From Catenulispora sp. EB89 (GTDB lineage: Bacteria; Actinomycetota; Actinomycetes; Streptomycetales; Catenulisporaceae): 64,000 nucleotides of DNA. Positions within the stretch are counted from its first letter, which is position 1. Each line of letters starts with the position of its first letter. Below, piece by piece: positions 37,445 through 45,004 of this stretch. The stretch lies in assembly GCF_041261445.1 (NCBI RefSeq), contig NZ_JBGCCU010000005.1:496001-560000 (forward strand), given 5' to 3'. Below the pieces are notes generated by a model that was not told where the DNA came from, did no database searches, and was given only the letters and a program-made list of their open reading frames with translations. Made by a program: the position numbers and the translations under genes.

Positions 37445-38803
37445 TCACGAACCGCCGCGCGGAGGCGGCGGGGGGTTGGGGACGATGGGAGCCGGCGTGG
37501 CGCGCAGGCGTGACGGGGAGGTGGCCGAGCCGCCGTTGCCGCCCGCGCCGCCGTTGCCTCCGCCTCCGTTTCCACCGGCACCGGCGCCGCCCTGCCCGCC
37601 GCCATCGGCACCGGGCCGCACCGTCAGGGCCCTGCCGGTGTGCGCCGCGATCCCGGCCGCGGCACCCGCACCGCCGGCGAGCGCACCCACCGACATCCCG
37701 GCGATCGCACTGCCCATGTTGCCGCCGCCCCCACCACCGGCGAAGGCACCGCTGATGCGGTTGGCGTGCGCGGCCATCCCGTTGCGCATCGTGCCGGCCG
37801 GGGACGTGAACGCGGCGCTGGTGATCGCGGCCTTGCCGATCTTCGCCGCGCGCTCCTTCTGCAGCGTCAACATCTCGTCACCGAAGGCGGGCACGAACCG
37901 GTAGACCAACCCGGAGGCGAAGATCGACAGGATCATGATCGCCAGCCCGGAGAGCACAGCGCTGAACGAGTCCTGATTCCCCGACGACACAGCGGTCGCC
38001 AGCGACAGCACGATCACGATGATCGGTTTGATGAGATCGATGGAAATCATCAACCCCACCCACCGCCGAATGTGCCCCCACATGGACTTGTCGACGAACC
38101 CGGCGTACACGGCAGTGGCCAGCGCAGCACCGACGTAGAGCATCGCGGCGCGAATGATGAGCTCCAGCCAGAGCAACGCGGAAGCGATCATCGACAGCAC
38201 CGAGACGAAGATCAGCATGATCGGCCCCCCGCCCAACCCCGAGTTCGGGTCGAGCGCATGCGAGAACGACGCCAGGAACCCGTTCCGATCAGCGGTCGAA
38301 CCATTCCCGATGGCATCGGAGACACTATCGGTGATCTTGACCATCCCGGCCAGAATCACCGGCGTGAAGGCCGACGCCAAAACCGCCATCCACAGGAACC
38401 CGGTCGCCTCACCTATCGCGGTGACGATGGAATCCCCCCGCACCGCCCGCTTCACCACGGACAACAACCAGAGCAGCACAGTCAGGATCGCCGACGCGGC
38501 GAAGACGATCGCGTACTGCTTCAGGAAGCCCATGTTGGTGAAGTTCACAGTCGCGGTCTTGGTGATCGCGTCCGACAGGTTGTTGATGACCCACTGCGCC
38601 GCCTCGGCGCAGCCGCGGGCGATGGACCCGAGGGGGTCGGTGATGGTGCTCGCAGTGTTGGGGACGCTGTTCTGGGTTCCGGGCGGGGTTGGGGTGCCGT
38701 TCACCATCTGCTGGGTGTTCTCGCAGGCGTCCTTCATCGCCCCGATCAATAACTGGCATGGATCGGAGGGCGCGGCCGGCAGCGCGTGGGAATCAGGGAG
38801 CAT
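37445..38803 (-). CDS. TrbL/VirB6-like polytopic membrane protein
   Basis: This 452-residue protein has an N-terminal extracytoplasmic part with several Cys, then about six hydrophobic segments (including YAIVFAASAILTVLLWLL, IMLIFVSVLSMIASALLWLE and LIKPIIVIVLSLATAV) and a long Gly-rich C-terminal tail (about 370-452). This layout fits the VirB6/TrbL channel component of type IV secretion systems. The N-terminal stretch has no clear signal peptide. It overlaps the upstream TcpC-like gene by 11 bases. Confidence 0.75.
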   Translation of the reverse strand: MLPDSHALPAAPSDPCQLLIGAMKDACENTQQMVNGTPTPPGTQNSVPNTASTITDPLGSIARGCAEAAQWVINNLSDAITKTATVNFTNMGFLKQYAIVFAASAILTVLLWLLSVVKRAVRGDSIVTAIGEATGFLWMAVLASAFTPVILAGMVKITDSVSDAIGNGSTADRNGFLASFSHALDPNSGLGGGPIMLIFVSVLSMIASALLWLELIIRAAMLYVGAALATAVYAGFVDKSMWGHIRRWVGLMISIDLIKPIIVIVLSLATAVSSGNQDSFSAVLSGLAIMILSIFASGLVYRFVPAFGDEMLTLQKERAAKIGKAAITSAAFTSPAGTMRNGMAAHANRISGAFAGGGGGGNMGSAIAGMSVGALAGGAGAAAGIAAHTGRALTVRPGADGGGQGGAGAGGNGGGGNGGAGGNGGSATSPSRLRATPAPIVPNPPPPPRGGS

Positions 38804-39692
38804 AACGAAGCCTCGCGAACTGCTGAACGGCCTTCTGGATGTCGAGGGGCAGTGAACCCTGCTGAGCCGACACGGGAGTCGGCCCGTCGGCCTGCGTGAA
38901 GCCGTTGAGGCGCCAGTCGTTGTTGACCCACGTGAGCGTGAGGGTCGAAGTGCTCCAGGTCTGGGTGATGGGCTGGGTGGATCCCTGACCGGCGATGCCG
39001 TCGATCGTGGTGTCCCACACAGCCACGACCGCCTTGGCGCTGGTGTATGACTGCACGCTGACCCCGATCGGCACGTTGCGGTAAACGAACGTTTGTCCCT
39101 TAGGAGGATTGCCCTGTGCGTCGAGGCCGTACGCGCTCAAGGTGCGATTGAATGCGTCGTCGAGCGATTTCTGCAGCGTGGCCACTATGGCCGGGTCGGC
39201 GATCGCCTGGATCATCTTGTGGCGCGAATCAGGATGCACCATGTCATCCGAGGCGAAAGCGGAGATGTAGTTGGCCGCCGCGGCTTCCGCACCCGCTTGC
39301 GAATCCGGGTATCCGGTCAGCACTCCGTTTGCGGACTGCGTCGGAAAAGCGGGGCTCGAAGCGCTCGTCGGTGCGCTCTGCCCCACCGTGGCCGTGGCCG
39401 CGGGCACCCCGCCCCCGACGCCCGTGCTGGCGCCCTGGCTCGCGGCGCCGTTGTTGTGCTTGCTGCTGTTGATCGCGATCACCGCCGCGACCACCACCAC
39501 GATCGCGGCGAGGGCCAGGACGCCGCGGCCGCGGCGGCCGCGGGGGGCCTTGAACTCGCCTTCGTAGGGGTCCTTCGGGAGGCGGATGACGGTTTGCGGC
39601 TGCTCGATGCGCGGTGCGCGTCCGGGCCGGCCGCGGCGCGGTCCGCCGTCGCCCGTGCGGCCCGGACCGCCGCTACCGCCGTCGATAACCAT
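38793..39692 (-). CDS. TcpC/VirB8-like single-pass membrane protein
   Basis: This protein of about 299 residues has a cytoplasmic Gly/Arg-rich head, one hydrophobic segment (GVLALAAIVVVVAAVIAINS), an Ala/Ser/Thr linker and an extracytoplasmic domain whose C-terminal part (TWSTSTLTLTWVNNDWRLNG) resembles the NTF2-like fold of TcpC/VirB8 proteins that form the core of conjugation channels. The start at 39692 is chosen for its GGGGAG SD; an in-frame GTG at 39752 adds 20 residues. The family assignment is by pattern and context. Confidence 0.66.
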   Translation of the reverse strand: MVIDGGSGGPGRTGDGGPRRGRPGRAPRIEQPQTVIRLPKDPYEGEFKAPRGRRGRGVLALAAIVVVVAAVIAINSSKHNNGAASQGASTGVGGGVPAATATVGQSAPTSASSPAFPTQSANGVLTGYPDSQAGAEAAAANYISAFASDDMVHPDSRHKMIQAIADPAIVATLQKSLDDAFNRTLSAYGLDAQGNPPKGQTFVYRNVPIGVSVQSYTSAKAVVAVWDTTIDGIAGQGSTQPITQTWSTSTLTLTWVNNDWRLNGFTQADGPTPVSAQQGSLPLDIQKAVQQFARLRYAP

Positions 39693-39875
39693 GTTCAAGT
39701 CTCCCCACCCCGGACGTCCCGGTCGTGTTACATCGTCGTCGTGTCGGGCCACCAGTTCCTAACAAATACCCGGATGGCTTCGTGCGGGTTTGCCGGGCGG
39801 CGCGCGGTGGCAGTGCTTTGGGTTGGCCTCGGCCCAGGGCGTGGTCGGCGGTCAGAACTCGGTGCGCTCCGCCGG

Positions 39876-40250
39876 TCAGATCGCCATGCCGTAGACGATG
39901 GTGAACAGGGTGCCGAGGGATCCGATGATGAACACACCGGTCAGGCCGGCCACGATCAGGCCCTTGCCCTGCTCGGCCGAGAAGGTGTCGCGCAGCGCCG
40001 TGGCGCCGATGCGCTGCTTGGCCGCGCCCCAGACCGCGATGCCCAGGCAGATGATGATCGCGGTGGCCATGATGACCTCGATCATCACCCTGGCCTCGTT
40101 GCCGACCTGGCCGAAGGGGCCCCAGTTCGGGGCGATCCCGCCGATGATCGTGTTGATGTCGTTGCCCGACGGCGGCGCCGGGGTCGGGGTCGCGGTGAGG
40201 AACGTGGCCACGGTGTGCGCCGCGCCATGCAGAGTTTGCAGTGCAGACAC
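39876..40250 (-). CDS. Small two-helix membrane protein, possible VirB2-like pilin
   Basis: This 124-residue protein has a short Pro/Thr-rich N-terminal part and two strong hydrophobic segments (VMIEVIMATAIIICLGIAVW and GLIVAGLTGVFIIGSLGTLF) joined by a short basic loop. Size and layout fit the VirB2/TrbC pilin-like components, but there is no recognised pilin motif or clear leader cleavage site. It is the first gene of the minus-strand secretion cluster, separated by 184 bases from the TcpC-like gene. The divergent promoter region at 40251-40461 should drive it. Confidence 0.6.
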   Translation of the reverse strand: MSALQTLHGAAHTVATFLTATPTPAPPSGNDINTIIGGIAPNWGPFGQVGNEARVMIEVIMATAIIICLGIAVWGAAKQRIGATALRDTFSAEQGKGLIVAGLTGVFIIGSLGTLFTIVYGMAI

Positions 40251-40423
40251 GATGACCGCCTGCCTCCAGTCCTGTGGTTATAACGGTGGTGTTCGTCGTA
40301 CTCACGATGTGGTGTCACTGCCGGTAGCGTAGGGAACTCAGTCTACGAGGATGACGCGGACGGCAGATACCTTGTCTATGGTGTCGTTTTCCTCGATCCG
40401 TCCGCGGCACACCTTGGTTATCG

Positions 40424-40441
40424 GTTGATCCGATGATCAAC
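40424..40441. promoter_or_regulatory. Inverted repeat GTTGATC-N4-GATCAAC
   Basis: A perfect 7+7 inverted repeat lies in the 211-base divergent region between the small membrane protein and the wall hydrolase, 20 bases before the hydrolase start and just ahead of its SD (aagggaggaagg). It may be an operator or a short leader hairpin. Confidence 0.4.
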
Positions 40442-40461
40442 TGAAGGGAGGAAGGGTACTG

Positions 40462-41637
40462 ATGAAGACATCGATCATCGTCGGCGCGTCGCTGGTGGCC
40501 ACTCCCTTCCTTCTGGTAGGCGCGATCGTGGTCGGCACCATGAGCGTGGCCGCGGGCAGCTCGACACTGAGCCCCGTCGGCCGGATCGCCGACGGCACCG
40601 TGCCCGCCGCGGACGCCGCTTTGATGGAGCAGTACGGCCACATGTGCCCGGAGCTCACCCCCTCCCTGCTGGCCGCGCAGCTGTACCAGGAGTCGGGCTT
40701 CAACCCGACCATCGTCTCCCCGGCCGGCGCCATAGGGATCGCCCAGTTCATGCCCGGCACCTGGCCCAACTGGTCATCACCGCAGGACGGCGACGGCAAA
40801 CAGGATCCGCGCAACCCGGCCGACGCGATCCCCGCCGCCGCGCGCTACGACTGCGCCATCGCGCACCAGGTCTCCGGCGTCGGCGGCGACGCCGTCTCCA
40901 ACATGCTGGCCGGCTACAACGCCGGGCCCGGCGCGGTCGAGCAGTATGGCGGAATCCCGCCATACGCCGAGACGCAGAACTACGTCAAGAACATCAAGGC
41001 CCTGGAGCAGGCCTTCCGCGCCCCGGACCCGACCATCGCCCCCTCCGACATGGCCGTCCGCGCGATCGCCTACGCCTACAACCGCCTCGGCACCCCGTAC
41101 GAGTGGGGCGGCGACGGCACCGACGGCCGCTTCGACTGCTCCGGCCTGGTCCAGGCCGCCTACACCTCGGTCGGCATCACCATGCCCCGCACCGCCTCCG
41201 AGCAGTGGTACACCGGCCCGCACGTCCCGGTCGCCCAGCTCCAGCCCGGCGACCTGGTCTTCTACGCGACCGACCTGTCCAACCCGGGCAGCATCCACCA
41301 CGTCGGCATCTACGTCGGCGGCGGCGTGATGATCGACGCCCCGCACACCGGCGCCTCGATCCGCTTCGACCCGATCGGCGCCGCCGACTACCTCGGCGCC
41401 ACCCGCCCGCAGCCGCTGGTGGTCGGCGCCGCGGTGGACGCCGCCACCCCGCAGGCCTTGCGCACGACGAGCCAGCCCGGCGCGATCCCCGGCGCCAACG
41501 CGCAGAACAACGCGCAGAACACCGCGCCGGCCGCCAACCCGGCCCCGACGACGCCCACGCCGACCGGCAACCCGGCACCGACCGGCGCGAAGGCGCCCGC
41601 CGTGCCCCCGAAGACGACGAAGAGCTCAAAGCGCTGA
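40462..41637 (+). CDS. Bifunctional peptidoglycan hydrolase: transglycosylase (SLT) plus NlpC/P60 peptidase
   Basis: This 391-residue exported enzyme cuts the cell wall. An N-terminal helix (VATPFLLVGAIVVGTMSVA) serves as signal or anchor. The lytic transglycosylase-like domain spans about 50-185 (catalytic Glu77 in LYQESGFNP, then GIAQFMPGTW and MLAGYNAGPG). The NlpC/P60 domain spans about 195-320 (Cys226 in RFDCSGLVQAAY, His280 in HHVGIYVG). A Pro/Thr/Ala-rich tail follows. Next to the secretion cluster it is the likely VirB1-like component that opens the wall for assembly. Confidence 0.92.
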   Translation: MKTSIIVGASLVATPFLLVGAIVVGTMSVAAGSSTLSPVGRIADGTVPAADAALMEQYGHMCPELTPSLLAAQLYQESGFNPTIVSPAGAIGIAQFMPGTWPNWSSPQDGDGKQDPRNPADAIPAAARYDCAIAHQVSGVGGDAVSNMLAGYNAGPGAVEQYGGIPPYAETQNYVKNIKALEQAFRAPDPTIAPSDMAVRAIAYAYNRLGTPYEWGGDGTDGRFDCSGLVQAAYTSVGITMPRTASEQWYTGPHVPVAQLQPGDLVFYATDLSNPGSIHHVGIYVGGGVMIDAPHTGASIRFDPIGAADYLGATRPQPLVVGAAVDAATPQALRTTSQPGAIPGANAQNNAQNTAPAANPAPTTPTPTGNPAPTGAKAPAVPPKTTKSSKR

Positions 41638-41701
41638 GGGCCTGACGCTCGACACCGGCCAGATCACAAATCGGAAAACACTTACCGATACTGAGGAAAA
41701 C

Positions 41702-41750
41702 GCCGAGGGCGGCGATCCGGAGCCGAAGCTCCCGACCACCGCCCTCCGGC
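41702..41750. terminator. Hairpin between convergent genes
   Basis: Arms gccgagggcgg (41702-41712) and ccgccctccggc (41739-41750) pair with one bulge between the wall-hydrolase stop and the convergent SnoaL-like gene. Confidence 0.5.
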
Positions 41751-41766
41751 GCAGCCACCGCACCGT

Positions 41767-42132
41767 TCACATCGCGGGCACCTTGTCCAGGAACCCGGCG
41801 ACCGCCCCGATCCGCCCGTCGGCCGCGATCAGCGCCACGTCGAACCCGACCACCAGCGCCTCGTCCGCACCGGCCGCCAGCTCCCAGGTGAAGCGCACGA
41901 CGTCATGGTGCGCGTCCGGCTCCCCGGCCAACCGGAACGTCAGCCCCGCGAACTGCCCCTGAGCCGCGCCGATCAGGGCACTGAGTTCCCCGTGCCCGTG
42001 CACCGAAGCCAGCGGGTCGGTGTACTCGACCTCCTCGACGAAGACCTCCGCGACCTTCTTGGCCCGGGCGTCGGCGTCGGTCTCGTTCCACGCGGCGATG
42101 TAACCGTCGATGAGGTTCTTGATGTCAGTCAT
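41767..42132 (-). CDS. SnoaL-like / NTF2-fold protein
   Basis: This 121-residue protein has the SnoaL/NTF2-like layout: an N-terminal helix (LIDGYIAAWNETDADARAK), a conserved VEYTDPLASVHGHGEL segment and a beta-sheet end (IGAVAGFLDKVPA). Members bind or isomerise small hydrophobic molecules, but many have no known reaction. The start at 42132 fits the family; an upstream in-frame start at 42210 adds non-family residues. The operator-like repeat at 42213-42227 lies 80 bases upstream and matches one in front of the MFS gene at 42589. Confidence 0.82.
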   Translation of the reverse strand: MTDIKNLIDGYIAAWNETDADARAKKVAEVFVEEVEYTDPLASVHGHGELSALIGAAQGQFAGLTFRLAGEPDAHHDVVRFTWELAAGADEALVVGFDVALIAADGRIGAVAGFLDKVPAM

Positions 42133-42211
42133 GGCACTGCCTTCCGTTCCGGCCCCGGCTTGCCCGGCGGCCTGTGCCCTCAACGATGCCGCCGGGGGCC
42201 ATGACCTCACG

Positions 42212-42228
42212 ATTACCCGGCAGGTAAT
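42212..42228. promoter_or_regulatory. Operator-like repeat TTACC-N5-GGTAA, copy 1
   Basis: The core TTACC-CGGCA-GGTAA (42213-42227, extended by A/T on both sides) lies upstream of the SnoaL-like gene. A second copy with the same arms and spacing lies at 42537-42551 before the MFS gene. TetR-family repressors often bind sites of this size and symmetry. Confidence 0.6.
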
Positions 42229-42527
42229 GCGTGCGGCGGCTCCGCAGCGGCCAGCTCCCGCCAGCGCGTGATGTCATCCGCCGGCGAACCCGTGCTGGTG
42301 ACCGCCGCGATCTGGGCCGCCGCGTCTGGATCCGGCGTGCCGTCGCGGGTGAGCAGTGAGAGGGGCCAGCGCGGCCCGGCCGTCAGATCGCCGTCGAACG
42401 GTCGCCAGCGCCATGGATCGTCGAAGCGCCAGGTCCGGCCGGCTCCGTCGGCAAGCTCATCGCGCACGATCCCACTACCCGCGTCGACTCGGTGCCTCGA
42501 TCGAATGCCGAGGTTAGCGCCTCGCAC
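42213..42527 (-). CDS. Small hypothetical protein
   Basis: This reading frame of up to 104 residues shows the strong G/C third-position bias of genes here and a Trp-rich core (TWRFDDPWRWRPFDGD), so it is probably coding. The start is uncertain: the first in-frame start is at 42527, while a GTG at 42467 gives 84 residues and agrees better with where coding bias begins. Its stop codon lies inside the operator-like repeat at 42213. It has no recognised family and no signal peptide or membrane segment. Confidence 0.42.
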   Translation of the reverse strand: MRGANLGIRSRHRVDAGSGIVRDELADGAGRTWRFDDPWRWRPFDGDLTAGPRWPLSLLTRDGTPDPDAAAQIAAVTSTGSPADDITRWRELAAAEPPHALPAG

Positions 42528-42536
42528 CCCCCGTCC

Positions 42537-42551
42537 TTACCTTCCAGGTAA
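42537..42551. promoter_or_regulatory. Operator-like repeat TTACC-N5-GGTAA, copy 2
   Basis: TTACC-TTCCA-GGTAA lies 38 bases upstream of the MFS exporter start, where a promoter is expected. It has the same arms and spacing as copy 1 at 42213, suggesting that one regulator controls both sides. Confidence 0.62.
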
Positions 42552-42588
42552 TCGTCCCCATGGCCCCCGCGAAGCCATCGTTGACCCC

Positions 42589-44067
42589 ATGACCGCTACT
42601 GAAATCCGGCCGGCGACACCGGCCAGCGAGGCGCACGAAGCGCCCGCACCGCGCACCGCAACGGAATCCCCGCGCGACACCGCCCGGGCCCAGAACCTGA
42701 CGCTCCTGGTCCTCCTCGCGGGCGTCTTCATGACCACGCTCGACATCTTCATCGTCAACGTCGCGATCCCCGCTACACAGCGCGACCTGCACGCCTCGCC
42801 GGCTGCGATCCAGTGGATCGTCGCCGGGTACGGCCTCACGGTCGCGGCCGGGGTCATCACTGCGGGGCGGCTTGGCGACATGTTCGGGCGGCGCCGGATG
42901 TACGCGCTCGGGATGGCCCTGTTCACCGCCGCGTCGGCTGCGTGCGGGATGGCGCCGACTGCCGACGTGCTCATCGCCTCGCGGGTCGTGCAGGGTATCG
43001 GTGCGGCGTTGCTGAGTCCGCAGACGCTGGCCATCATCGGCACCGCCTTCGAAGGCGCCAAGCGGGTCCGCGCCTTTACCGCCTATGCCCTCGCGATGGG
43101 CCTGGCGGCGGTCTTCGGTCAGCTGATCGGTGGTGTGCTGATCGATCTGAACTTCTCCGGGCTCGGCTGGCGCAGCTGCTTCCTGATCAATGTGCCGGTC
43201 GGCGCGGTGGCCCTGACGCTCGTGCCGCGTGCCGTGCCCGAGTCCAGGGCGGAGGGTGCCCGGACGCGCTTGGACGTGCCCGGCGTCGCGATGGTCAGTG
43301 CCGCGCTTGTCGCCACCGTGCTGCCGCTCATCCAGGGGCAGAGCCAGGGCTGGCCGCTGTGGACCTGGCTGAGCTTCGGCGCCGCGCTGGTTCTGTTCGG
43401 CGCCTTCGGTTGGTACCAGGGCCGCTTGGCCGCCGCGCAGAAGTCGCCGCTGATCGACCCGGCGCTGTTCCGCAGCAAGGGTTTCACTCGGGGCATCATC
43501 GCCCAGATCGTGTTCTGGATGGGTCAGGGCTCGTTCTTCCTGATCTTCGCCCTCTACCTGCAGATCGGCCGCGGACTGGACGCCCTGCACGCCGGCCTGG
43601 TCTTCACCGCGATCGGCATCGGCTACCTGCTCACCTCGATGGTCGCGCAGAAGCTCACCGCTCGCCTCGGTCGGCAGACCGCCGCCGTCGGCACGCTGCT
43701 GATGGCCGTCAGCCTGGCCGACCTGATCGTCACGCTCCACCTCACCGGCAGCCACGGTTCGCTGCTCTGGACGATCCCGGCGCTGGTCGGTGACGGTGCG
43801 GGCATGGGCCTGGCGATCGGTCCGCTGGCCGCCGGGGCCATGGGCCGGGTCGCTCCGCAGCACACCGGCGCCGCCTCGGGCGTGGTGTCCACGGTGATGC
43901 AGGTCGGCGGCGCGGTCGGGGTCGCGGTGATCGGCATCGTCTTCTACTCCGCCCTCGGCTCCTCCACCACCCCCGCCGCCTACACCCACGCCTTCACCGC
44001 CGGGCTGGAACTCCTGGTCGGCGTGGCGGTCGCGGTGACGGTCCTGCTCCAGTTCGACAAGGACTAG
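42589..44067 (+). CDS. MFS drug-exporter-type transporter (DHA2 family)
   Basis: This proton-driven exporter of 492 residues has about 14 membrane helices. Marks are MTTLDIFIVNVAIPATQ (motif of 14-helix exporters), GRLGDMFGRRRMYALG (motif A) and RVVQGIGAALLSPQ (motif B region). The start at 42589 precedes a short polar N-terminus; longer frames upstream are not membrane-like. The operator-like repeat at 42537 sits in its promoter region. No dedicated regulator gene adjoins it, so the repressor lies elsewhere. The substrate is unknown. Confidence 0.92.
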   Translation: MTATEIRPATPASEAHEAPAPRTATESPRDTARAQNLTLLVLLAGVFMTTLDIFIVNVAIPATQRDLHASPAAIQWIVAGYGLTVAAGVITAGRLGDMFGRRRMYALGMALFTAASAACGMAPTADVLIASRVVQGIGAALLSPQTLAIIGTAFEGAKRVRAFTAYALAMGLAAVFGQLIGGVLIDLNFSGLGWRSCFLINVPVGAVALTLVPRAVPESRAEGARTRLDVPGVAMVSAALVATVLPLIQGQSQGWPLWTWLSFGAALVLFGAFGWYQGRLAAAQKSPLIDPALFRSKGFTRGIIAQIVFWMGQGSFFLIFALYLQIGRGLDALHAGLVFTAIGIGYLLTSMVAQKLTARLGRQTAAVGTLLMAVSLADLIVTLHLTGSHGSLLWTIPALVGDGAGMGLAIGPLAAGAMGRVAPQHTGAASGVVSTVMQVGGAVGVAVIGIVFYSALGSSTTPAAYTHAFTAGLELLVGVAVAVTVLLQFDKD

Positions 44068-44074
44068 TGCGCAC

Positions 44075-44116
44075 AGCGGAAACGGCGTGACCACACTGTG
44101 GTCGCGCCGTTTCGCT
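44075..44116 (+). terminator. Terminator of the MFS gene
   Basis: A stem of about 20 base pairs (left 44075-44095, right 44097-44116, one bulged G and one G-U pair) begins 8 bases after the MFS stop. Confidence 0.78.
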
Positions 44117-44192
44117 GTCTCCCCACGCAGTACCCCAGGTGACTCCCGTCGTAGGACTACACCGCAGCGCCCCCGAAGGTGGAATCGACGGT

Positions 44193-44990
44193 ATGACCAC
44201 CACGATCGGCACGACACCGGGCAGCTCGGGCAGCTCAGGCAGCTCGAACACCTCCAGCACCACCAAGGCACCCGCCGCCCGCGCGGTGGCCGCGGTCAAG
44301 CAGTACGGCGGCGGCGACGCGGCCGTCCGCGCCCTCGACGGCGTCACCGTCGTGCTCCCCGCCGGCCGCTTCACCGCCGTCATGGGCCCCTCCGGATCCG
44401 GCAAGTCGACCCTCATGCACTGCCTGGCCGGCCTGGACCGGCTCACCTCCGGGCAGGTCTACATCGGCGACGTCGAACTCGGCGCCGCCTCCGACAAGCA
44501 GCTCACGCTCCTGCGCCGGGAGAAGCTCGGCTTCGTCTTCCAGTCCTTCAACCTGCTGCCCACGCTCTCGGCCGCGGAGAACATCACCCTCCCGCTGGAC
44601 CTGGCCGGCCGCGCGCCCGACCAGGACTGGCTGGACACCGTCGTGCGCACCGTCGGCCTCGCCGACCGCCTCAAGCACCGGCCCGCCGAGCTCTCCGGCG
44701 GCCAGCAGCAGCGCGTCGCCGTCGCGCGCGCCCTCGCGTCCCGGCCGGAGGTCGTGTTCGCCGACGAGCCCACCGGCAACCTCGACTCCCGGTCCGCGGC
44801 CGAGGTCCTGGGCCTGCTGCGGGCCATGGTCACGGATCTGGGCCAGACGCTGGTGATGGTCACCCACGACCCCTCGGCCGCCGCCTACTCCGACGAGGTC
44901 CTGTTCCTGGCCGACGGCCGCCTCGTGGACCGGCTCGAACTGCCCACCCGGGATGCCGTCCTGGCCCGTATGCAGCGCTTCGGCGAATAA
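44193..44990 (+). CDS. ABC transporter ATPase, MacB/LolD type
   Basis: This 265-residue ATPase has Walker A GPSGSGKST, Q-loop FVFQSFNLLPTLSAAENI, signature LSGGQQQR and Walker B VVFADEPTGNLDS, the hallmark of MacB/LolD/FtsE-type ATPases that drive FtsX-like permeases. A Ser/Gly/Thr-rich N-terminal extension (about 30 residues) is unusual. The ATG at 44193 follows gaaggtgga; a longer start at 44139 is possible. Its stop is followed at once by the SD of the partner permease at 45005. Confidence 0.92.
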   Translation: MTTTIGTTPGSSGSSGSSNTSSTTKAPAARAVAAVKQYGGGDAAVRALDGVTVVLPAGRFTAVMGPSGSGKSTLMHCLAGLDRLTSGQVYIGDVELGAASDKQLTLLRREKLGFVFQSFNLLPTLSAAENITLPLDLAGRAPDQDWLDTVVRTVGLADRLKHRPAELSGGQQQRVAVARALASRPEVVFADEPTGNLDSRSAAEVLGLLRAMVTDLGQTLVMVTHDPSAAAYSDEVLFLADGRLVDRLELPTRDAVLARMQRFGE

Positions 44991-45004
44991 GGAGGCTGAC
45001 ATAC

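Noticed and set aside
40251-40461. Possible c-di-AMP (ydaO-type) riboswitch before the wall hydrolase
   Set aside because: Such switches occur before wall-hydrolase genes in actinobacteria, but I could not find the conserved core elements; only a short inverted repeat is present.
33081-41637. Integrative conjugative element
   Set aside because: Despite T4SS-like genes there is no integrase, relaxase, flanking tRNA or attachment-site repeat in the window.
44087-45004. Upstream extension of the FtsX permease frame
   Set aside because: It overlaps the ABC ATPase gene in another frame and is Arg/Pro-rich; the ATG at 45005 with its SD is the proper start.
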